DNA from: Priestia koreensis
GTDB lineage: Bacteria > Bacillota > Bacilli > Bacillales > Bacillaceae_H
Reading direction: 5' to 3'
Assembly: GCF_001274935.1 (NCBI RefSeq)
Contig: NZ_LILC01000002.1
Span: forward strand, 329,924 to 393,923
Length of the DNA stretch: 64,000 bases
The position numbers and the translations under genes were made by a program. Below, piece by piece: positions 46,298 through 55,695 of the stretch (within the stretch, counting starts at the first letter, position 1; the number at the start of each line of letters is the position of its first letter). The notes beneath the pieces are model-generated. The model did no database searches. It had not been told where the DNA came from and saw only the letters and a program-made list of their open reading frames with translations.

Positions 46298-47628
46298 GTG
46301 AGAAGGTTGAACTCTCCGGCATGATCACACGCCTTTGCTAATTGTAAAAGCAAGTCATTCAAATAGCGAAGATCGAGGGATAAAAGCACGTTGTATTCAA
46401 TGCCCTCGATAATAAATTCGGCGAATTCCCATACCGTTTCTTTGATTTCGTGCTCATTGCTTTCTGCAATAAGTGTGAGCGTTTTAATAATTGCACGAAT
46501 GACGGAGATGTCTTCGCGCCCGTAGTGACGAATTTGATAAAAGCTTAAATACAAATAATCGCGAAAAATCGGCTGCTGTGTAATTAAGCGTAAGTGACCG
46601 TTCGTGTCGTATCGGTATGGTTTTGGTAAATATCGTTTTCCTAAGCTTGTTAAAATGTTTCCGATTTGCTCAATAGCATTGATCGCTGTATTTGGATCAT
46701 TAATAGCAGGTGAAATCGCGCGTAGGGCAATTTCAGAAAGCTTTCTCAAACCAAACTCCATGTCACGATAAGGCGCTCTTTGGGGCCCAATCGATACATA
46801 GTGAGAAAGCTCTTCTTTCAGTTTTTCTTCTGAGCTACTAGACCCCCACAGTTGGAAGAGTGGAGAATGCTCGTCTACGTAATCAGGCTGTCGTTTTGTA
46901 AGGCGAATAAGCCAGTTTCGCTCAGCGGCTAACAGGAGAAGTCCTTGTTCATCTAGAAAGTCAATATAGCCTGATTTGGCGGCTGGAATATCTAATCGTG
47001 TTCCTTTCATCACCTCTGTTAATTCTTCGTCGGATAATGACAGACGGTCATGTATGGTATCTTTTTGCTCAAAGTTTTTATGTACGGCTTGTACGGTTCC
47101 GACAGCGATATTGGAAATCAAGTTTCCCACCTGAATCCATTCGGACGTATGATGAACGAAAAACACAAAGACGGCCAAACAAATGATGGTCATAATAATA
47201 GCAAAGGTAGGCGTGATAAATGATGTCTTTTCCTTCGTTTCGCGTAGCATCACGAGTAAAATAACCGAATAAATAAATCCACCTACAAAGCTTCCTAGAA
47301 CTCGCTGTGTGCTATGGTCGGTAATAAAGTTTTGCACGGTGCGGGGTGAAAAATTGGACAAAAAGGTTGTTAAGACGACCAAAATGGATGAAAACGTGAT
47401 CGTCGTAATCGTTAGTAGTGATGAAGAAATGGCGCTCAATACGCTTTGAGCGACGTCCGCATCTGATAAAATAATTTTGGGAACGAGTTTCTTCATTGTA
47501 TCATTGCTCGTCATGAAATAATCAAGACGAACGGTTAAGAGTGCCAAAATAAAGGCACAGATCCCGTAAACGGTAGGGACGTACCAAAAGTTCTCCCTAA
47601 TAGAACGCAGGCGATCCATGAAACGCAT
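46273..47628 (-). CDS. DUF2254 family membrane protein
   Basis: A 451-residue protein with four hydrophobic helices in the first 180 residues and a long soluble C-terminal region with ISPAINDPNTAINAIEQI, the hallmark of the DUF2254 family. Function unknown; a channel or sensor role has been guessed for relatives. Start at 47628 with AAGGAGG 8 bases upstream. Confidence 0.82.
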   Translation of the reverse strand: MRFMDRLRSIRENFWYVPTVYGICAFILALLTVRLDYFMTSNDTMKKLVPKIILSDADVAQSVLSAISSSLLTITTITFSSILVVLTTFLSNFSPRTVQNFITDHSTQRVLGSFVGGFIYSVILLVMLRETKEKTSFITPTFAIIMTIICLAVFVFFVHHTSEWIQVGNLISNIAVGTVQAVHKNFEQKDTIHDRLSLSDEELTEVMKGTRLDIPAAKSGYIDFLDEQGLLLLAAERNWLIRLTKRQPDYVDEHSPLFQLWGSSSSEEKLKEELSHYVSIGPQRAPYRDMEFGLRKLSEIALRAISPAINDPNTAINAIEQIGNILTSLGKRYLPKPYRYDTNGHLRLITQQPIFRDYLYLSFYQIRHYGREDISVIRAIIKTLTLIAESNEHEIKETVWEFAEFIIEGIEYNVLLSLDLRYLNDLLLQLAKACDHAGEFNLLTKKSDASQ

Positions 47629-47772
47629 GATGTGGTCCTCCTTCTTGTCATTTCAAACGTTATAACCGATTCATACATAAACAAAACCTCTATCTTTCAT
47701 ATAGTTTTTCCAATTTGAATGTGTTATAGTAGTCAAGGATAATTGAAGAAGAAATTCCGCGCGTGTAGTGCG

Positions 47773-47856
47773 GGAGAGGTTCGCGAACTCCCTCTATAAA
47801 AAACTATAGAAAGCTATTTGCGAGCGGTGTATTCGCTCGGACGAGTAGTTTTTTTG
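47773..47856 (+). ncRNA. PreQ1-I riboswitch controlling queCDEF
   Basis: The aptamer AGAGGTTCGCGAACTCCCTC (47775-47794) and the A-rich tail TATAAAAAACTA match the class I preQ1 consensus. Downstream, GCGAGC/CGCTCG forms a hairpin and the tail AAAACTA can pair with TAGTTTT at about 47850, ending in a T-run. PreQ1 binding should stabilise termination and lower queuosine-precursor synthesis. Confidence 0.92.
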
Positions 47857-47974
47857 TTGCGCTCTTTCTGTTCGAGTAACTGAAGGGCGTTTTTTAGTAG
47901 AAACAGGGATTTGTTCATGGCTTTTCTTTCTTCTTTTATGAGAACCATTCATGAAAGAAAAGGAGACGATGAAA

Positions 47975-48640
47975 ATGAAACAAGAAAAAGCAGTGGTTGT
48001 ATTTAGTGGTGGTCAAGATAGCACAACATGTTTATTTTGGGCGCTCCAGAATTTTAAAGAGGTCGAAACCGTTACGTTTCAGTATGGACAACGCCATAGC
48101 CAAGAAATTGACGTAGCAAAATCAATTGCGGCTGAGCTTGGGGTTGAAAACACGGTATTAGATATGTCGTTATTAAACCAACTTGCTCCGAACGCGTTAA
48201 CGCGTGGAGATATTGAGATTGAGCAAAAAGAAGGAGAGCTTCCATCAACGTTTGTAGATGGTCGTAATCATTTGTTTTTATCGTTTGCAGCTGTGATGGC
48301 CAAGCAAAAAGGAGCACGTCATTTAGTAACAGGCGTGTGTGAAACAGATTTCTCAGGATACCCAGATTGCCGAGACGTATTTGTAAAATCACTAAACGTT
48401 ACGCTGAACTTAGCAATGGATTATCAGTTTGTCATTCATACACCGCTTATGTGGATCAACAAAGCAGAGACATGGGGGTTAGCGGATGAATTAGGAGCAC
48501 TTGATTTTGTCCGTGAAAAAACGCTCACTTGCTACAACGGAGTGATTGCAGACGGTTGTGGCGAATGCCCGGCTTGTCTTCTTCGTAAGCGTGGATTGGA
48601 TGAATACCTCGAACAAAAGAACGGGGGAGAACGTAAATGA
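47975..48640 (+). CDS. queC: 7-cyano-7-deazaguanine synthase
   Basis: A 221-residue ATP-dependent enzyme that makes preQ0 from 7-carboxy-7-deazaguanine. The PP-loop is FSGGQDSTT; the zinc-binding cysteines are in [22 protein letters not shown] lies 9 bases before the ATG at 47975; earlier in-frame ATGs are too close to, or upstream of, that site. The stop overlaps the queD start (ATGA). Confidence 0.97.
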   Translation: MKQEKAVVVFSGGQDSTTCLFWALQNFKEVETVTFQYGQRHSQEIDVAKSIAAELGVENTVLDMSLLNQLAPNALTRGDIEIEQKEGELPSTFVDGRNHLFLSFAAVMAKQKGARHLVTGVCETDFSGYPDCRDVFVKSLNVTLNLAMDYQFVIHTPLMWINKAETWGLADELGALDFVREKTLTCYNGVIADGCGECPACLLRKRGLDEYLEQKNGGERK

Positions 48641-49080
48641 TTCAGCAAATCTATCCACAAGTTCAGCATTCCTATAGCTATGAATTAAATAAAGATATGC
48701 ATTTTGCTGCGGCGCACTTTGTTCCTCATGAGGCTGCCGGGAAGTGTCAAAACATTCACGGTCATACGTACTTTGTGAATGTGACCATCGGTGGCGATGA
48801 GCTAGATGAATCGGGTTTTCTCGTTAATTTTCAAGTGCTTAAAAAGCTAGTGTCAGGTCAATTTGATCACACGTTATTAAATGATCACGACCAGCTTTTT
48901 AATGAGCAAAATGCCAACGATTTTCCAACAACAGAGGTTATCGCACGTAAAATTTATGAACTGATTCAAGCACATCTTGATGTGTTACCTAATAAGCCGA
49001 GCTGCTTACAGGTATTCGTTCGGGAGACGCCGACAAGCTACGTGGTATATCGTCCAAAGCAGGTGAGAAATCATGGCTAA
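48637..49080 (+). CDS. queD: 6-carboxy-tetrahydropterin synthase
   Basis: A 147-residue T-fold enzyme converting dihydroneopterin triphosphate to 6-carboxytetrahydropterin. Zinc ligands are in DMHFAAAHF and NIHGHTY; the catalytic Cys lies in GKCQNIHGH. Overlaps queC by 4 bases and queE by 8 bases. Confidence 0.96.
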   Translation: MIQQIYPQVQHSYSYELNKDMHFAAAHFVPHEAAGKCQNIHGHTYFVNVTIGGDELDESGFLVNFQVLKKLVSGQFDHTLLNDHDQLFNEQNANDFPTTEVIARKIYELIQAHLDVLPNKPSCLQVFVRETPTSYVVYRPKQVRNHG

Positions 49081-49801
49081 CATACCTGTATTAGAAATTT
49101 TTGGACCGACTATTCAAGGTGAAGGGATGGTTGTCGGACGTAAGACAATGTTCGTGCGTACAGCAGGCTGTGACTATTCATGTGCATGGTGCGACTCCGC
49201 TTTTACGTGGGATGGATCAGCCAAAGACGATATCCGTCAGCTCAGCGCGCATGAGATCTGGAGTGAGCTAACACAAATAGGTGGTAAGAAATTTGATCAT
49301 GTTACCATTTCTGGAGGTAATCCGGCGCTCATTCGTGCTATTGGTGAATTAGTTGAGCTGCTTCATGAAAACGGCGTAAAAGTAGCGCTTGAAACACAAG
49401 GAAGCAGATGGCAGGACTGGTTTGAGCAGATTGATGATCTCACGATTTCACCGAAGCCACCGAGCTCACGTATGGAAACTAATTTTGACGTTCTTGATGA
49501 CATTATCACTCGATTAAGCAGTAAAGCTCGTGAGATGGCACCTAGCTTGAAGGTTGTAGTATTCAACGAAGAAGATTTTCACTATGCAAAAGAGGTTCAC
49601 GCTCGATATCCAGACATTCCATTCTTTGTCCAGGTTGGAAATGAAGACGTTCATACGTCTGATGACGGGGAGCTAATCTCTACGCTATTGAGGAAATATG
49701 AGGATTTAATTGATCGTGTCGTAGAAGACGAGATGATGAATGATGTACGCGTATTACCTCAGCTTCATGCGCTCGTTTGGGGAAATAAACGCGGCGTGTA
49801 A
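49073..49801 (+). CDS. queE: 7-carboxy-7-deazaguanine synthase
   Basis: A 242-residue radical SAM enzyme that rearranges carboxytetrahydropterin to the deazaguanine ring. The N-terminal QGEGMVVGRKTMFVR and cluster motif CDYSCAWC are clear; the first loop has the CxxxCxxC spacing. Third gene of the preQ1-controlled operon, overlapping queD by 8 bases. Confidence 0.96.
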   Translation: MANIPVLEIFGPTIQGEGMVVGRKTMFVRTAGCDYSCAWCDSAFTWDGSAKDDIRQLSAHEIWSELTQIGGKKFDHVTISGGNPALIRAIGELVELLHENGVKVALETQGSRWQDWFEQIDDLTISPKPPSSRMETNFDVLDDIITRLSSKAREMAPSLKVVVFNEEDFHYAKEVHARYPDIPFFVQVGNEDVHTSDDGELISTLLRKYEDLIDRVVEDEMMNDVRVLPQLHALVWGNKRGV

Positions 49802-49899
49802 ACCCTTACGAAAAAAAAGGAAAGAAATTAACAAAAATCATATATACAAATTAAAAAAACGCTGTTAGAATGACTAACGGGGAAAGAGAGGATGCCATT

Positions 49900-50397
49900 A
49901 TGACTGGTAGAAAAGATGAAGAATTAGAAGGAGTAACTTTGTTAGGAAATCAAGGAACAAAGTACTTGTTTGAATACGCACCAGACGTATTAGAAGCATT
50001 CGATAACAAACATCCGAATCGAGATTATTTCGTGAAATTTAACTGCCCGGAATTTACGAGCCTTTGCCCGAAAACAGGTCAGCCGGATTTTGCAACCATT
50101 TATATTAGTTACATCCCAGATATTAAAATGGTGGAAAGTAAATCACTGAAATTGTATTTGTTCAGCTTCCGTAACCATGGGGACTTCCATGAGGACTGCA
50201 TGAATATTATTATGAATGATTTAATTGAATTAATGGACCCGCGCTATATTGAAGTATGGGGGAAATTCACGCCAAGAGGTGGAATTTCCATTGATCCTTA
50301 CGTCAACTATGGACGCCCAGGAACAAAATATGAAACAATGGCGGAACACCGCTTAATGAATCATGATATGTATCCTGAAACGATTGATAATCGCTAA
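49900..50397 (+). CDS. queF: NADPH-dependent preQ0 reductase
   Basis: A 165-residue short-form nitrile reductase that makes preQ1 from preQ0. The catalytic cysteine is in [15 protein letters not shown], and the QueF motif [15 protein letters not shown] is intact. The ATG at 49900 follows GAGAGG at 9 bases and gives the family length; a longer ORF start upstream is rejected. Last gene of the que operon, about 100 bases after queE. Confidence 0.97.
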   Translation: MTGRKDEELEGVTLLGNQGTKYLFEYAPDVLEAFDNKHPNRDYFVKFNCPEFTSLCPKTGQPDFATIYISYIPDIKMVESKSLKLYLFSFRNHGDFHEDCMNIIMNDLIELMDPRYIEVWGKFTPRGGISIDPYVNYGRPGTKYETMAEHRLMNHDMYPETIDNR

Positions 50398-50457
50398 GGT
50401 GTTCTAAAAGGAGCTCTCTTAGTCGAAAGAATATATAAGGTTAAGAAGGTGAAAAGC

Positions 50458-51156
50458 ATGTCACAAAGATCGGCGGTTTTACTAGGCGCAACCGGTCTTG
50501 TCGGTCAAGAACTACTAGAACTATTGCTAACGAGCACTCATTACGAGAAAGTAACGGTTCTAGTTCGAAAACAACTCTCCATTCAGCATCCTAAATTAAA
50601 GCAGTTAGTCATTGATTTTAATCAACTTGAAGAACATGTGGAAGAATTCAAAGTAGACGATGTGTATTGCTGTTTAGGAACAACGATGAAAAAAGCCAAA
50701 ACAAGAGCAAACTTTTTAAAAGTAGATTATGATTATCCGCTTAAGGCTGCTAAATGTGCAGAAAAGAAGAAAGTGAAAAATTTCTTGACGATCACAGCCA
50801 TTGGTGCTGATCTTTGTTCTCCTTTCTTTTATAGTAAAGTAAAGGGGCAAGCGGAAGTGGATATGGCGCCGCTTTATATCCCTTCTACTCACTTTTTTAG
50901 ACCGGCATTGTTATTAGGAAAGCGACAGGAATTTCGAGCGATGGAAAAGCTAAGTGGCTATATGCTTCAATCGCTGTCGTTTTTACTAGTTGGAAAATGG
51001 CGAAAGTATCGCCCGATTTTGGCAGCGAATGTTGCTAAAGCAATGTATGAGGCAGCAACACAGGATAAACCAGGTGTGCATATTCATGAGAGTCATGACA
51101 TTCACACAGGTGAGTGCTACTACTCATTTACAAACGGAAAACGAGTTATTTCTTAA
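50458..51156 (+). CDS. NAD(P)-binding oxidoreductase (atypical SDR)
   Basis: A 232-residue protein with the dinucleotide-binding motif LLGATGLVGQELLELL and a CCLGTTMKKAKT segment, resembling HTATIP2/TIP30-like atypical SDRs. The usual YxxxK catalytic pair may be represented by FYSKVKGQAE. Substrate unknown. AAGGTGA before the ATG at 50458. Confidence 0.78.
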   Translation: MSQRSAVLLGATGLVGQELLELLLTSTHYEKVTVLVRKQLSIQHPKLKQLVIDFNQLEEHVEEFKVDDVYCCLGTTMKKAKTRANFLKVDYDYPLKAAKCAEKKKVKNFLTITAIGADLCSPFFYSKVKGQAEVDMAPLYIPSTHFFRPALLLGKRQEFRAMEKLSGYMLQSLSFLLVGKWRKYRPILAANVAKAMYEAATQDKPGVHIHESHDIHTGECYYSFTNGKRVIS

Positions 51157-51161
51157 TAGCG

Positions 51162-51197
51162 AAACCCCTCTTGCTTTTGTAGCAAGAGGGGTTTTTT
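51162..51197. terminator. Bidirectional terminator
   Basis: AAACCCCTCTTGCT and AGCAAGAGGGGTTT pair across 5 bases, T-run following; serves convergent genes. Confidence 0.9.
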
Positions 51198-51411
51198 AGT
51201 GAGCGTCATCATTGCCATCACCGTCAGCGTCATTCGACCAGCTGTGAAACGAATGACCTTGTTCATATGGTTCATTTTCTTCTTCATCTGCATAGCTCTT
51301 TGGTGTAGATGACGTTTCTTTTTTCCCTGACTTTATGGTTGATAGTAAAGTAATGAGGATAAACGCAGCGATCAGGCCGACGAAGATGATGGAAATTAGA
51401 GTTATACTCAT
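51196..51411 (-). CDS. Small single-pass membrane protein (71 aa)
   Basis: A 71-residue protein with one N-terminal helix (MSITLISIIFVGLIAAFILI) and a very acidic tail ending SNDADGDGNDDAH. GAGGG is 7 bases before the chosen ATG. The Asp/Gly-rich end could bind calcium, but that is speculation. Unknown family. Confidence 0.6.
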   Translation of the reverse strand: MSITLISIIFVGLIAAFILITLLSTIKSGKKETSSTPKSYADEEENEPYEQGHSFHSWSNDADGDGNDDAH

Positions 51412-51581
51412 AAGCATTCCCTCTTTCTTAAGTAGTCGCTTGAATGATACATACATAATAAAAATGAGAATTAGAACGCAGTCTTATTTTCTCATTACTT
51501 TCAAAGCGGTTCAATAAAAAATAGGTTTTGAATGAAGCAACAAACTTGCATTTGCGCAATATTATAAAGAAAAAGGGGATT

Positions 51582-51701
51582 ATGACGGTGAAAACAACGC
51601 GTATAACGAAAAAAGTTCAGGGATGTACGCTCTTAATGCATAAATTAGGGATTATCAGCAGTGATCAGAAGGACCAGCTTTTAAGCAAGGGAAAGATGTA
51701 G
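51582..51701 (+). CDS. Small basic protein (39 aa)
   Basis: A 39-residue peptide (MTVKTTRITKKVQGCTLLMHKL...) with AAAAGGGG 5 bases before the ATG and a long hairpin shortly after. Basic, one cysteine, no family recognised. Confidence 0.45.
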   Translation: MTVKTTRITKKVQGCTLLMHKLGIISSDQKDQLLSKGKM

Positions 51702-51723
51702 TAGTATCGTTTGTTAAGTAAGC

Positions 51724-51766
51724 GATAGTCTCGTTTGGCCAAGGCGCGCCAAGCGAGGCTATTCTG
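51724..51766 (+). terminator. Hairpin after the 39-aa gene
   Basis: GATAGTCTCGTTTGG pairs with CCAAGCGAGGCTATT with two mismatches; only a weak T-run (TTCTGTTTG) follows. Confidence 0.6.
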
Positions 51767-51838
51767 TTTGTACGTCGACAGATGGTATGCTACTATTTTA
51801 AACAGAAAAGCATCATGGTACTGAAAGGAAGAGAGTAA

Positions 51839-52357
51839 ATGAAAACATTAGTGTTAGTAGCACATCCAAATCTTAACAAATCGAACGTAAACCGCGCATG
51901 GGTAGAGCGCTTGTCGAAAGAGGAAGGCGTCTATGTTCATGATTTGTATGAAGAGTACCCTGATTTTAAAATTAATGCCGAAAAGGAACAAGCGCTTGCA
52001 GAGCAGTATGACCGTATCGTGTTTCAATTCCCTTTCTATTGGTACAGCACACCAGCTATTTTAAAAGAGTGGCAAGACGTTGTGCTAACGTACGGTTGGG
52101 CATACGGAAGCGAAGGAACGAAGCTTCAAGGAAAAGAATTTATGGCTGCAGTATCAACGGGAAGTCCGGAAGAAGCATACGGAGAGAACGGCCGTAACCA
52201 CTATCCGATGACAGAGCTGCTTCGTCCTCTTCAAGCGATGACAAACTTAACAGGCATGACGTTTGTCGAACCATTTCTATTACAAGGTGTAAATTCACTC
52301 GATCCTGATGATCTTTCTGTTAGCGCAGAGGAGTATGTGAAAAGAGTAAAGGCTTAA
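51839..52357 (+). CDS. NAD(P)H:quinone-type oxidoreductase, flavodoxin fold
   Basis: A 172-residue flavoprotein of the KefF/MdaB/YwrO type. The N-terminal VLVAHPNLNKSNVNRAW phosphate loop, FQFPFYWYSTPAILKEW and the glycine-rich AVSTGSPEEAY segment are typical. It probably reduces quinones with NAD(P)H and FMN/FAD. GAAAGGAAGAGAG precedes the ATG. No MhqR-type box was seen upstream. Confidence 0.85.
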   Translation: MKTLVLVAHPNLNKSNVNRAWVERLSKEEGVYVHDLYEEYPDFKINAEKEQALAEQYDRIVFQFPFYWYSTPAILKEWQDVVLTYGWAYGSEGTKLQGKEFMAAVSTGSPEEAYGENGRNHYPMTELLRPLQAMTNLTGMTFVEPFLLQGVNSLDPDDLSVSAEEYVKRVKA

Positions 52358-52360
52358 AAA

Positions 52361-52393
52361 AAAAACAGGGTGGCCTTTGCCACCCTGTTTTTA
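52361..52393. terminator. Bidirectional terminator
   Basis: AAAACAGGGTGGC and GCCACCCTGTTTT pair across a 4-base loop with A/T flanks. Confidence 0.9.
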
Positions 52394-52576
52394 AGCTTCA
52401 CTTGGTACAATTTTGTAATTTTTATGATTTACGACTGTACGTTGCTCTAAGTCTAAGTCACGATAATTATCCATGCAAGTTAAATCGACGATGACTGAGT
52501 TTTCGTTCACCTTTTCTACGATTCCTTTTAACCCATTTTTAAATTCAATTAAGTTTCCTACTTGAGCAATTTCCAT
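52391..52576 (-). CDS. ykvS: DUF2187-family protein YkvS
   Basis: A 61-residue small protein of KOW/SH3-like beta type (IEFKNGLKGIVEKVNENSVIVDL). It matches the DUF2187/YkvS family in length and pattern, and occurs between queF and a ykvT-like gene as in B. subtilis. Function unknown. AAAGGAGAG before its ATG. Confidence 0.8.
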   Translation of the reverse strand: MEIAQVGNLIEFKNGLKGIVEKVNENSVIVDLTCMDNYRDLDLEQRTVVNHKNYKIVPSEA

Positions 52577-52892
52577 AGTCTTCTCTCCTTTATGTTTACG
52601 TCATCTTACATTCACCCTATGTGTGTTTTCTTTATAATATTTATAAAACTAGCAAAACAATGGGGATCAACGATCTATATTTTCAGATTAATCAAACAAG
52701 ATAACGCTTTCTATTGTAAATAGTGTGCCTTAAAATTACAATCTAGTAAAGACATTTCTTTAAAAAATTTCAAATTAATGTAAGTTGGTGTTTTTTTTAA
52801 GAAAGACCTGCCTAAATGATCGACAAATAATCACAGATTCGCTATTATTTTTTACATACTAAATTTTTGTAAAAACAATAGAAGGTGTAACT
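52577..52892. promoter_or_regulatory. Divergent intergenic region between ykvS and the patatin gene
   Basis: 316 A/T-rich bases. On the minus strand TATTATAAAG near 52635 is a -10-like element for ykvS. On the plus strand several A/T-rich hexamers occur but no clear promoter pair. No ORF, hairpin or known riboswitch was recognised. Confidence 0.3.
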
Positions 52893-53744
52893 ATGTTAAG
52901 TGAAACAGGCTTGGTATTAGAAGGTGGAGGCATGAGAGGTGTGTATACAGCGGGTGTGCTCGAATACTTTATGGAACAAAATTTATTTTTTCCATACGTT
53001 GTGGGTGTTTCAGCTGGAGCTTGTCACGCTACGTCCTATTTGTCACGTCAAAGGGGGCGAAATCGTCAAGTTAACATCGATTTTGTAAACGATCCTCGCT
53101 ATTTGTCGTGGCGAAATTATTTGAAAACGCGCGAAATGTTTGGAATGAACTTTATTTTCAATGAAATTCCCACAAGCATTGTCCCGTTCGATTTTACGGC
53201 ATTCCATAACCGTGAGGAGCGCTTTGTTGTGGGAACGACAGATTGTGTCACAGGGAAACCAGCTTACTTTGAGAACGTGACAGATGAGAACGTCCTAATG
53301 CTTGTAAGAGCATCCAGTTCGCTTCCATTTGTAGCTCCAATTGTTAACTTTGAGGACAAGCAGCTATTAGACGGTGGCATTAGCGATCCTATTCCCGTAA
53401 GAAAAGCGCAGCTGGATGGATTTGAGAAAAACGTCATTGTTCTAACGCGCAACAAAGGGTATCGAAAGAAAAAGTCAAGCATGATGTGGATGGCAAAACG
53501 TCCTTATCGTCAATATCAAGGGCTGCTTCAAGCAATGGAAAATCGTTATCAGTTGTACAATGAAACGATGGACTACATTGAGGAGCTTGAACGACAAGGA
53601 AAGCTATTCGTTATTCGCCCTACACAACCACTGTCAGTAGGACGAATGGAGCGTAATCCTGTGAAGCTTCAAACGCTTTATGAGCAAGGGTACGAAGAAG
53701 CGACCACTCAGTATGAATCCTTAATGAAATGGTTAAAAAACTAA
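52893..53744 (+). CDS. Patatin-like phospholipase
   Basis: A 283-residue cytoplasmic Ser-Asp lipid acyl hydrolase. The oxyanion motif GGGMRGVYTAG is at residue 11, nucleophile GVSAG (Ser40) follows, and the catalytic Asp lies in LLDGGISDPIPV. Same group as B. subtilis YchK/YjjU-like proteins. No signal peptide. A ribosome site GAAGGTG precedes the ATG. Confidence 0.9.
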   Translation: MLSETGLVLEGGGMRGVYTAGVLEYFMEQNLFFPYVVGVSAGACHATSYLSRQRGRNRQVNIDFVNDPRYLSWRNYLKTREMFGMNFIFNEIPTSIVPFDFTAFHNREERFVVGTTDCVTGKPAYFENVTDENVLMLVRASSSLPFVAPIVNFEDKQLLDGGISDPIPVRKAQLDGFEKNVIVLTRNKGYRKKKSSMMWMAKRPYRQYQGLLQAMENRYQLYNETMDYIEELERQGKLFVIRPTQPLSVGRMERNPVKLQTLYEQGYEEATTQYESLMKWLKN

Positions 53745-53748
53745 CCGT

Positions 53749-53783
53749 AAGCTTTGTCTGCATGTCAGGCAAAGCTTTTTTAA
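53749..53783 (+). terminator. Terminator of the patatin gene
   Basis: AAGCTTTG-CTG pairs with CAG-CAAAGCTT, T-run after. Confidence 0.8.
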
Positions 53784-53852
53784 AAGAAGGAAACTTTTTT
53801 TGCCTCTCATACGTATCACATATAAGTGAAAACAGGAAGTGGAGGAACTAGC

Positions 53853-54677
53853 GTGGAAACGAAGCAACAGCTTGAGGAACAGTTAGCCGTTATTGAAAAG
53901 TGGGAGAAGGATCAAAAGGGACTATGGTTCTGGGAGCGAATTGGACGTCTTCCTTTTAAGCTTCTTGATAAAGTAACTCCAGCTTTTTTGCAGAAAAAAA
54001 TAGGGGACCTATTAGATGAAGTGGGAAACTTTGTACAATCTGGTGGGCAATATCTCGTTCAGGAAAAGGCGACGCTAAGCAAGTTTAATGGGAAGAGTGC
54101 AAATGTGATTGAAACGATTGATGATGTTCGACGCCTGCCAATTCGCACGATGAACGAGGTTGGAGAAGAACTGAGAACAAACCGTTCGCGTATTGCAGGC
54201 ATCCAAGGAGCAACAACGGGATTTGGTGGGATTTTTACGCTAGCCGTTGATATTCCAGTGCTATTAGGAATCTCGTTAAAGACCCTTCAAGAAATTGCGA
54301 TCTCATATGGCTATAATCCAAAAGAGAAGGAAGAACGTATCTTTATCATTAAATGCCTTCAGTTTGCTTCTTCTGATTATGTAGGAAAACAAGCCATTTT
54401 AGACGAGCTAACGGTGTACGGTGAGCCTTTAAACAATCGGCAAATGATTTCACAGCTTCAAGGGTGGCGTGAAGTCATCTATACGTACCGGGATCAGTTC
54501 GGCTGGAAAAAGCTTTTTCAAATGATCCCGATTGCAGGGATGATTTTCGGTTCCCTCACGAATAAGGCGATGATGCAGGATGTAGCAGAAGCTGGTATAA
54601 TGCTATATCAGAAGAGACGGATTTTAGAGCGTCTACATGACGATCAAGTTCCTGTATTCGATGATAGCGAGGTGTGA
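53853..54677 (+). CDS. EcsC family protein
   Basis: A 274-residue protein. The central TGFGGIFTLAVDIPVLLGISLKTLQEIA helix region identifies the EcsC family; B. subtilis EcsC accompanies the EcsAB transporter, but this copy stands apart from ecsAB. The start is GTG at 53853 with GGAGG 7 bases upstream, preferred to an earlier in-frame GTG. Forms a pair with the next gene 3 bases downstream. Function unknown. Confidence 0.85.
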   Translation: METKQQLEEQLAVIEKWEKDQKGLWFWERIGRLPFKLLDKVTPAFLQKKIGDLLDEVGNFVQSGGQYLVQEKATLSKFNGKSANVIETIDDVRRLPIRTMNEVGEELRTNRSRIAGIQGATTGFGGIFTLAVDIPVLLGISLKTLQEIAISYGYNPKEKEERIFIIKCLQFASSDYVGKQAILDELTVYGEPLNNRQMISQLQGWREVIYTYRDQFGWKKLFQMIPIAGMIFGSLTNKAMMQDVAEAGIMLYQKRRILERLHDDQVPVFDDSEV

Positions 54678-54680
54678 AAG

Positions 54681-54875
54681 ATGGATGAGCAACAGGCAAC
54701 AAAGATACTAGATCAGCTTCGAGACGGAGAAGTAGAAGAAATTCATATTAAAAAAGACGATTTTTTACTGTTTCGCCCTTTTCTCGTGACGAGACCCGAC
54801 TTTAAACGCTTTCGAGGAATTGCACAGCGCGGTGGAGATGTCGTGTATCACTATTTAGATGTGGCTCGGAGCTAA
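54681..54875 (+). CDS. Small protein downstream of the EcsC gene (64 aa)
   Basis: A 64-residue soluble protein (MDEQQATKILDQLRDGEVEE...), with a beta-strand-rich middle (IHIKKDDFLLFRPFLV). The gap to the EcsC gene is 3 bases and GAGGTG lies before the ATG, so it is co-expressed. Not recognised. Confidence 0.65.
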   Translation: MDEQQATKILDQLRDGEVEEIHIKKDDFLLFRPFLVTRPDFKRFRGIAQRGGDVVYHYLDVARS

Positions 54876-55078
54876 CGAGGATGGGCTTATGAAGCGAGAA
54901 TAGTCCTTATTAAGGAAGAGAATGAGAAAATCGGCAAAATAAGTGTCAAACACTCATAAACATGATAAAGTGAAGAGAGAAGTTTTATTGGATGATGGCT
55001 TGTGCAAGTAGCGGCATATTATTAGTTGATAGTCTACATTCAGTATAAAGCTTACATTGGAGTATAGGAGGGAATGGC

Positions 55079-55405
55079 ATGGATGAATTTAAAGGAAGTA
55101 AATCGCCCTTTTATTTTGCCGATTACATTTGGAAAGATAAAAGTGGGGAAACGACTTACGGGATGCTGTTAATTAAGCGCCCAGAAGAAGACGCCGAAGA
55201 AGACCTCCATTCATTGTTACAAGAAGCACATCTTCATCAGAAGAAAGTAGCCATTACGACTGTATATGACAATCGTGAGCAGTTATTAAATGGGTATGTG
55301 GTTCATATCTCAAAAGACGAAGATGTTTTCACTTTCATGGATGAGCAAGGCGCGAAACTCGTCATTGATTTTTATGATGTAGTGGAGATCAATATAGAAG
55401 ATTAA
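55079..55405 (+). CDS. YolD-like small protein (108 aa)
   Basis: A 108-residue soluble protein. The C-terminal NGYVVHISKDEDVFTFMDEQ followed by a V/I-rich strand resembles the YolD-like beta-barrel, but the N-terminal YolD motif is not obvious, so this is a weak match. TAGGAGGG precedes the ATG. Terminator directly after. Confidence 0.6.
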   Translation: MDEFKGSKSPFYFADYIWKDKSGETTYGMLLIKRPEEDAEEDLHSLLQEAHLHQKKVAITTVYDNREQLLNGYVVHISKDEDVFTFMDEQGAKLVIDFYDVVEINIED

Positions 55406-55407
55406 CG

Positions 55408-55443
55408 AAACAGAAGTAAGCTTTTCGCTTGCTTCTGTTTTTT
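55408..55443 (+). terminator. Terminator of the 108-aa gene
   Basis: AAACAGAAG-AAGC pairs with GCTT-GCTTCTGTTT, T-run after. Confidence 0.85.
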
Positions 55444-55520
55444 GTTTTCCGATTAAATGTGAACCCCCTAAAAAAAGGTGTGGGAATAAACAGACTATTT
55501 AGTTATAGACTTTTTCTTAC

Positions 55521-55562
55521 TATAATTTACATAAACTAGCTCAAATATTTCTGTTTATGTAA
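55521..55562 (+). promoter_or_regulatory. -10 box and perfect inverted repeat before the LysM hydrolase gene
   Basis: TATAAT at 55521-55526 (weak TTTAGT 17 bases upstream) is followed at once by TTACATAAAC (55527-55536) and its perfect inverse GTTTATGTAA (55553-55562). The location at the start point suggests an operator or a 5' hairpin. Confidence 0.5.
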
Positions 55563-55695
55563 CAAATGTAAAGTGAGGCAGGAAAGTGTAACGATTTTAA
55601 TGGACTTAATATAAAAGTAACCATTTTATGCAGTGTAATCCGAAAATAGGTGTGTTAACGTATGTACATACCAATTTTTCAGGAGGAATATTTTT

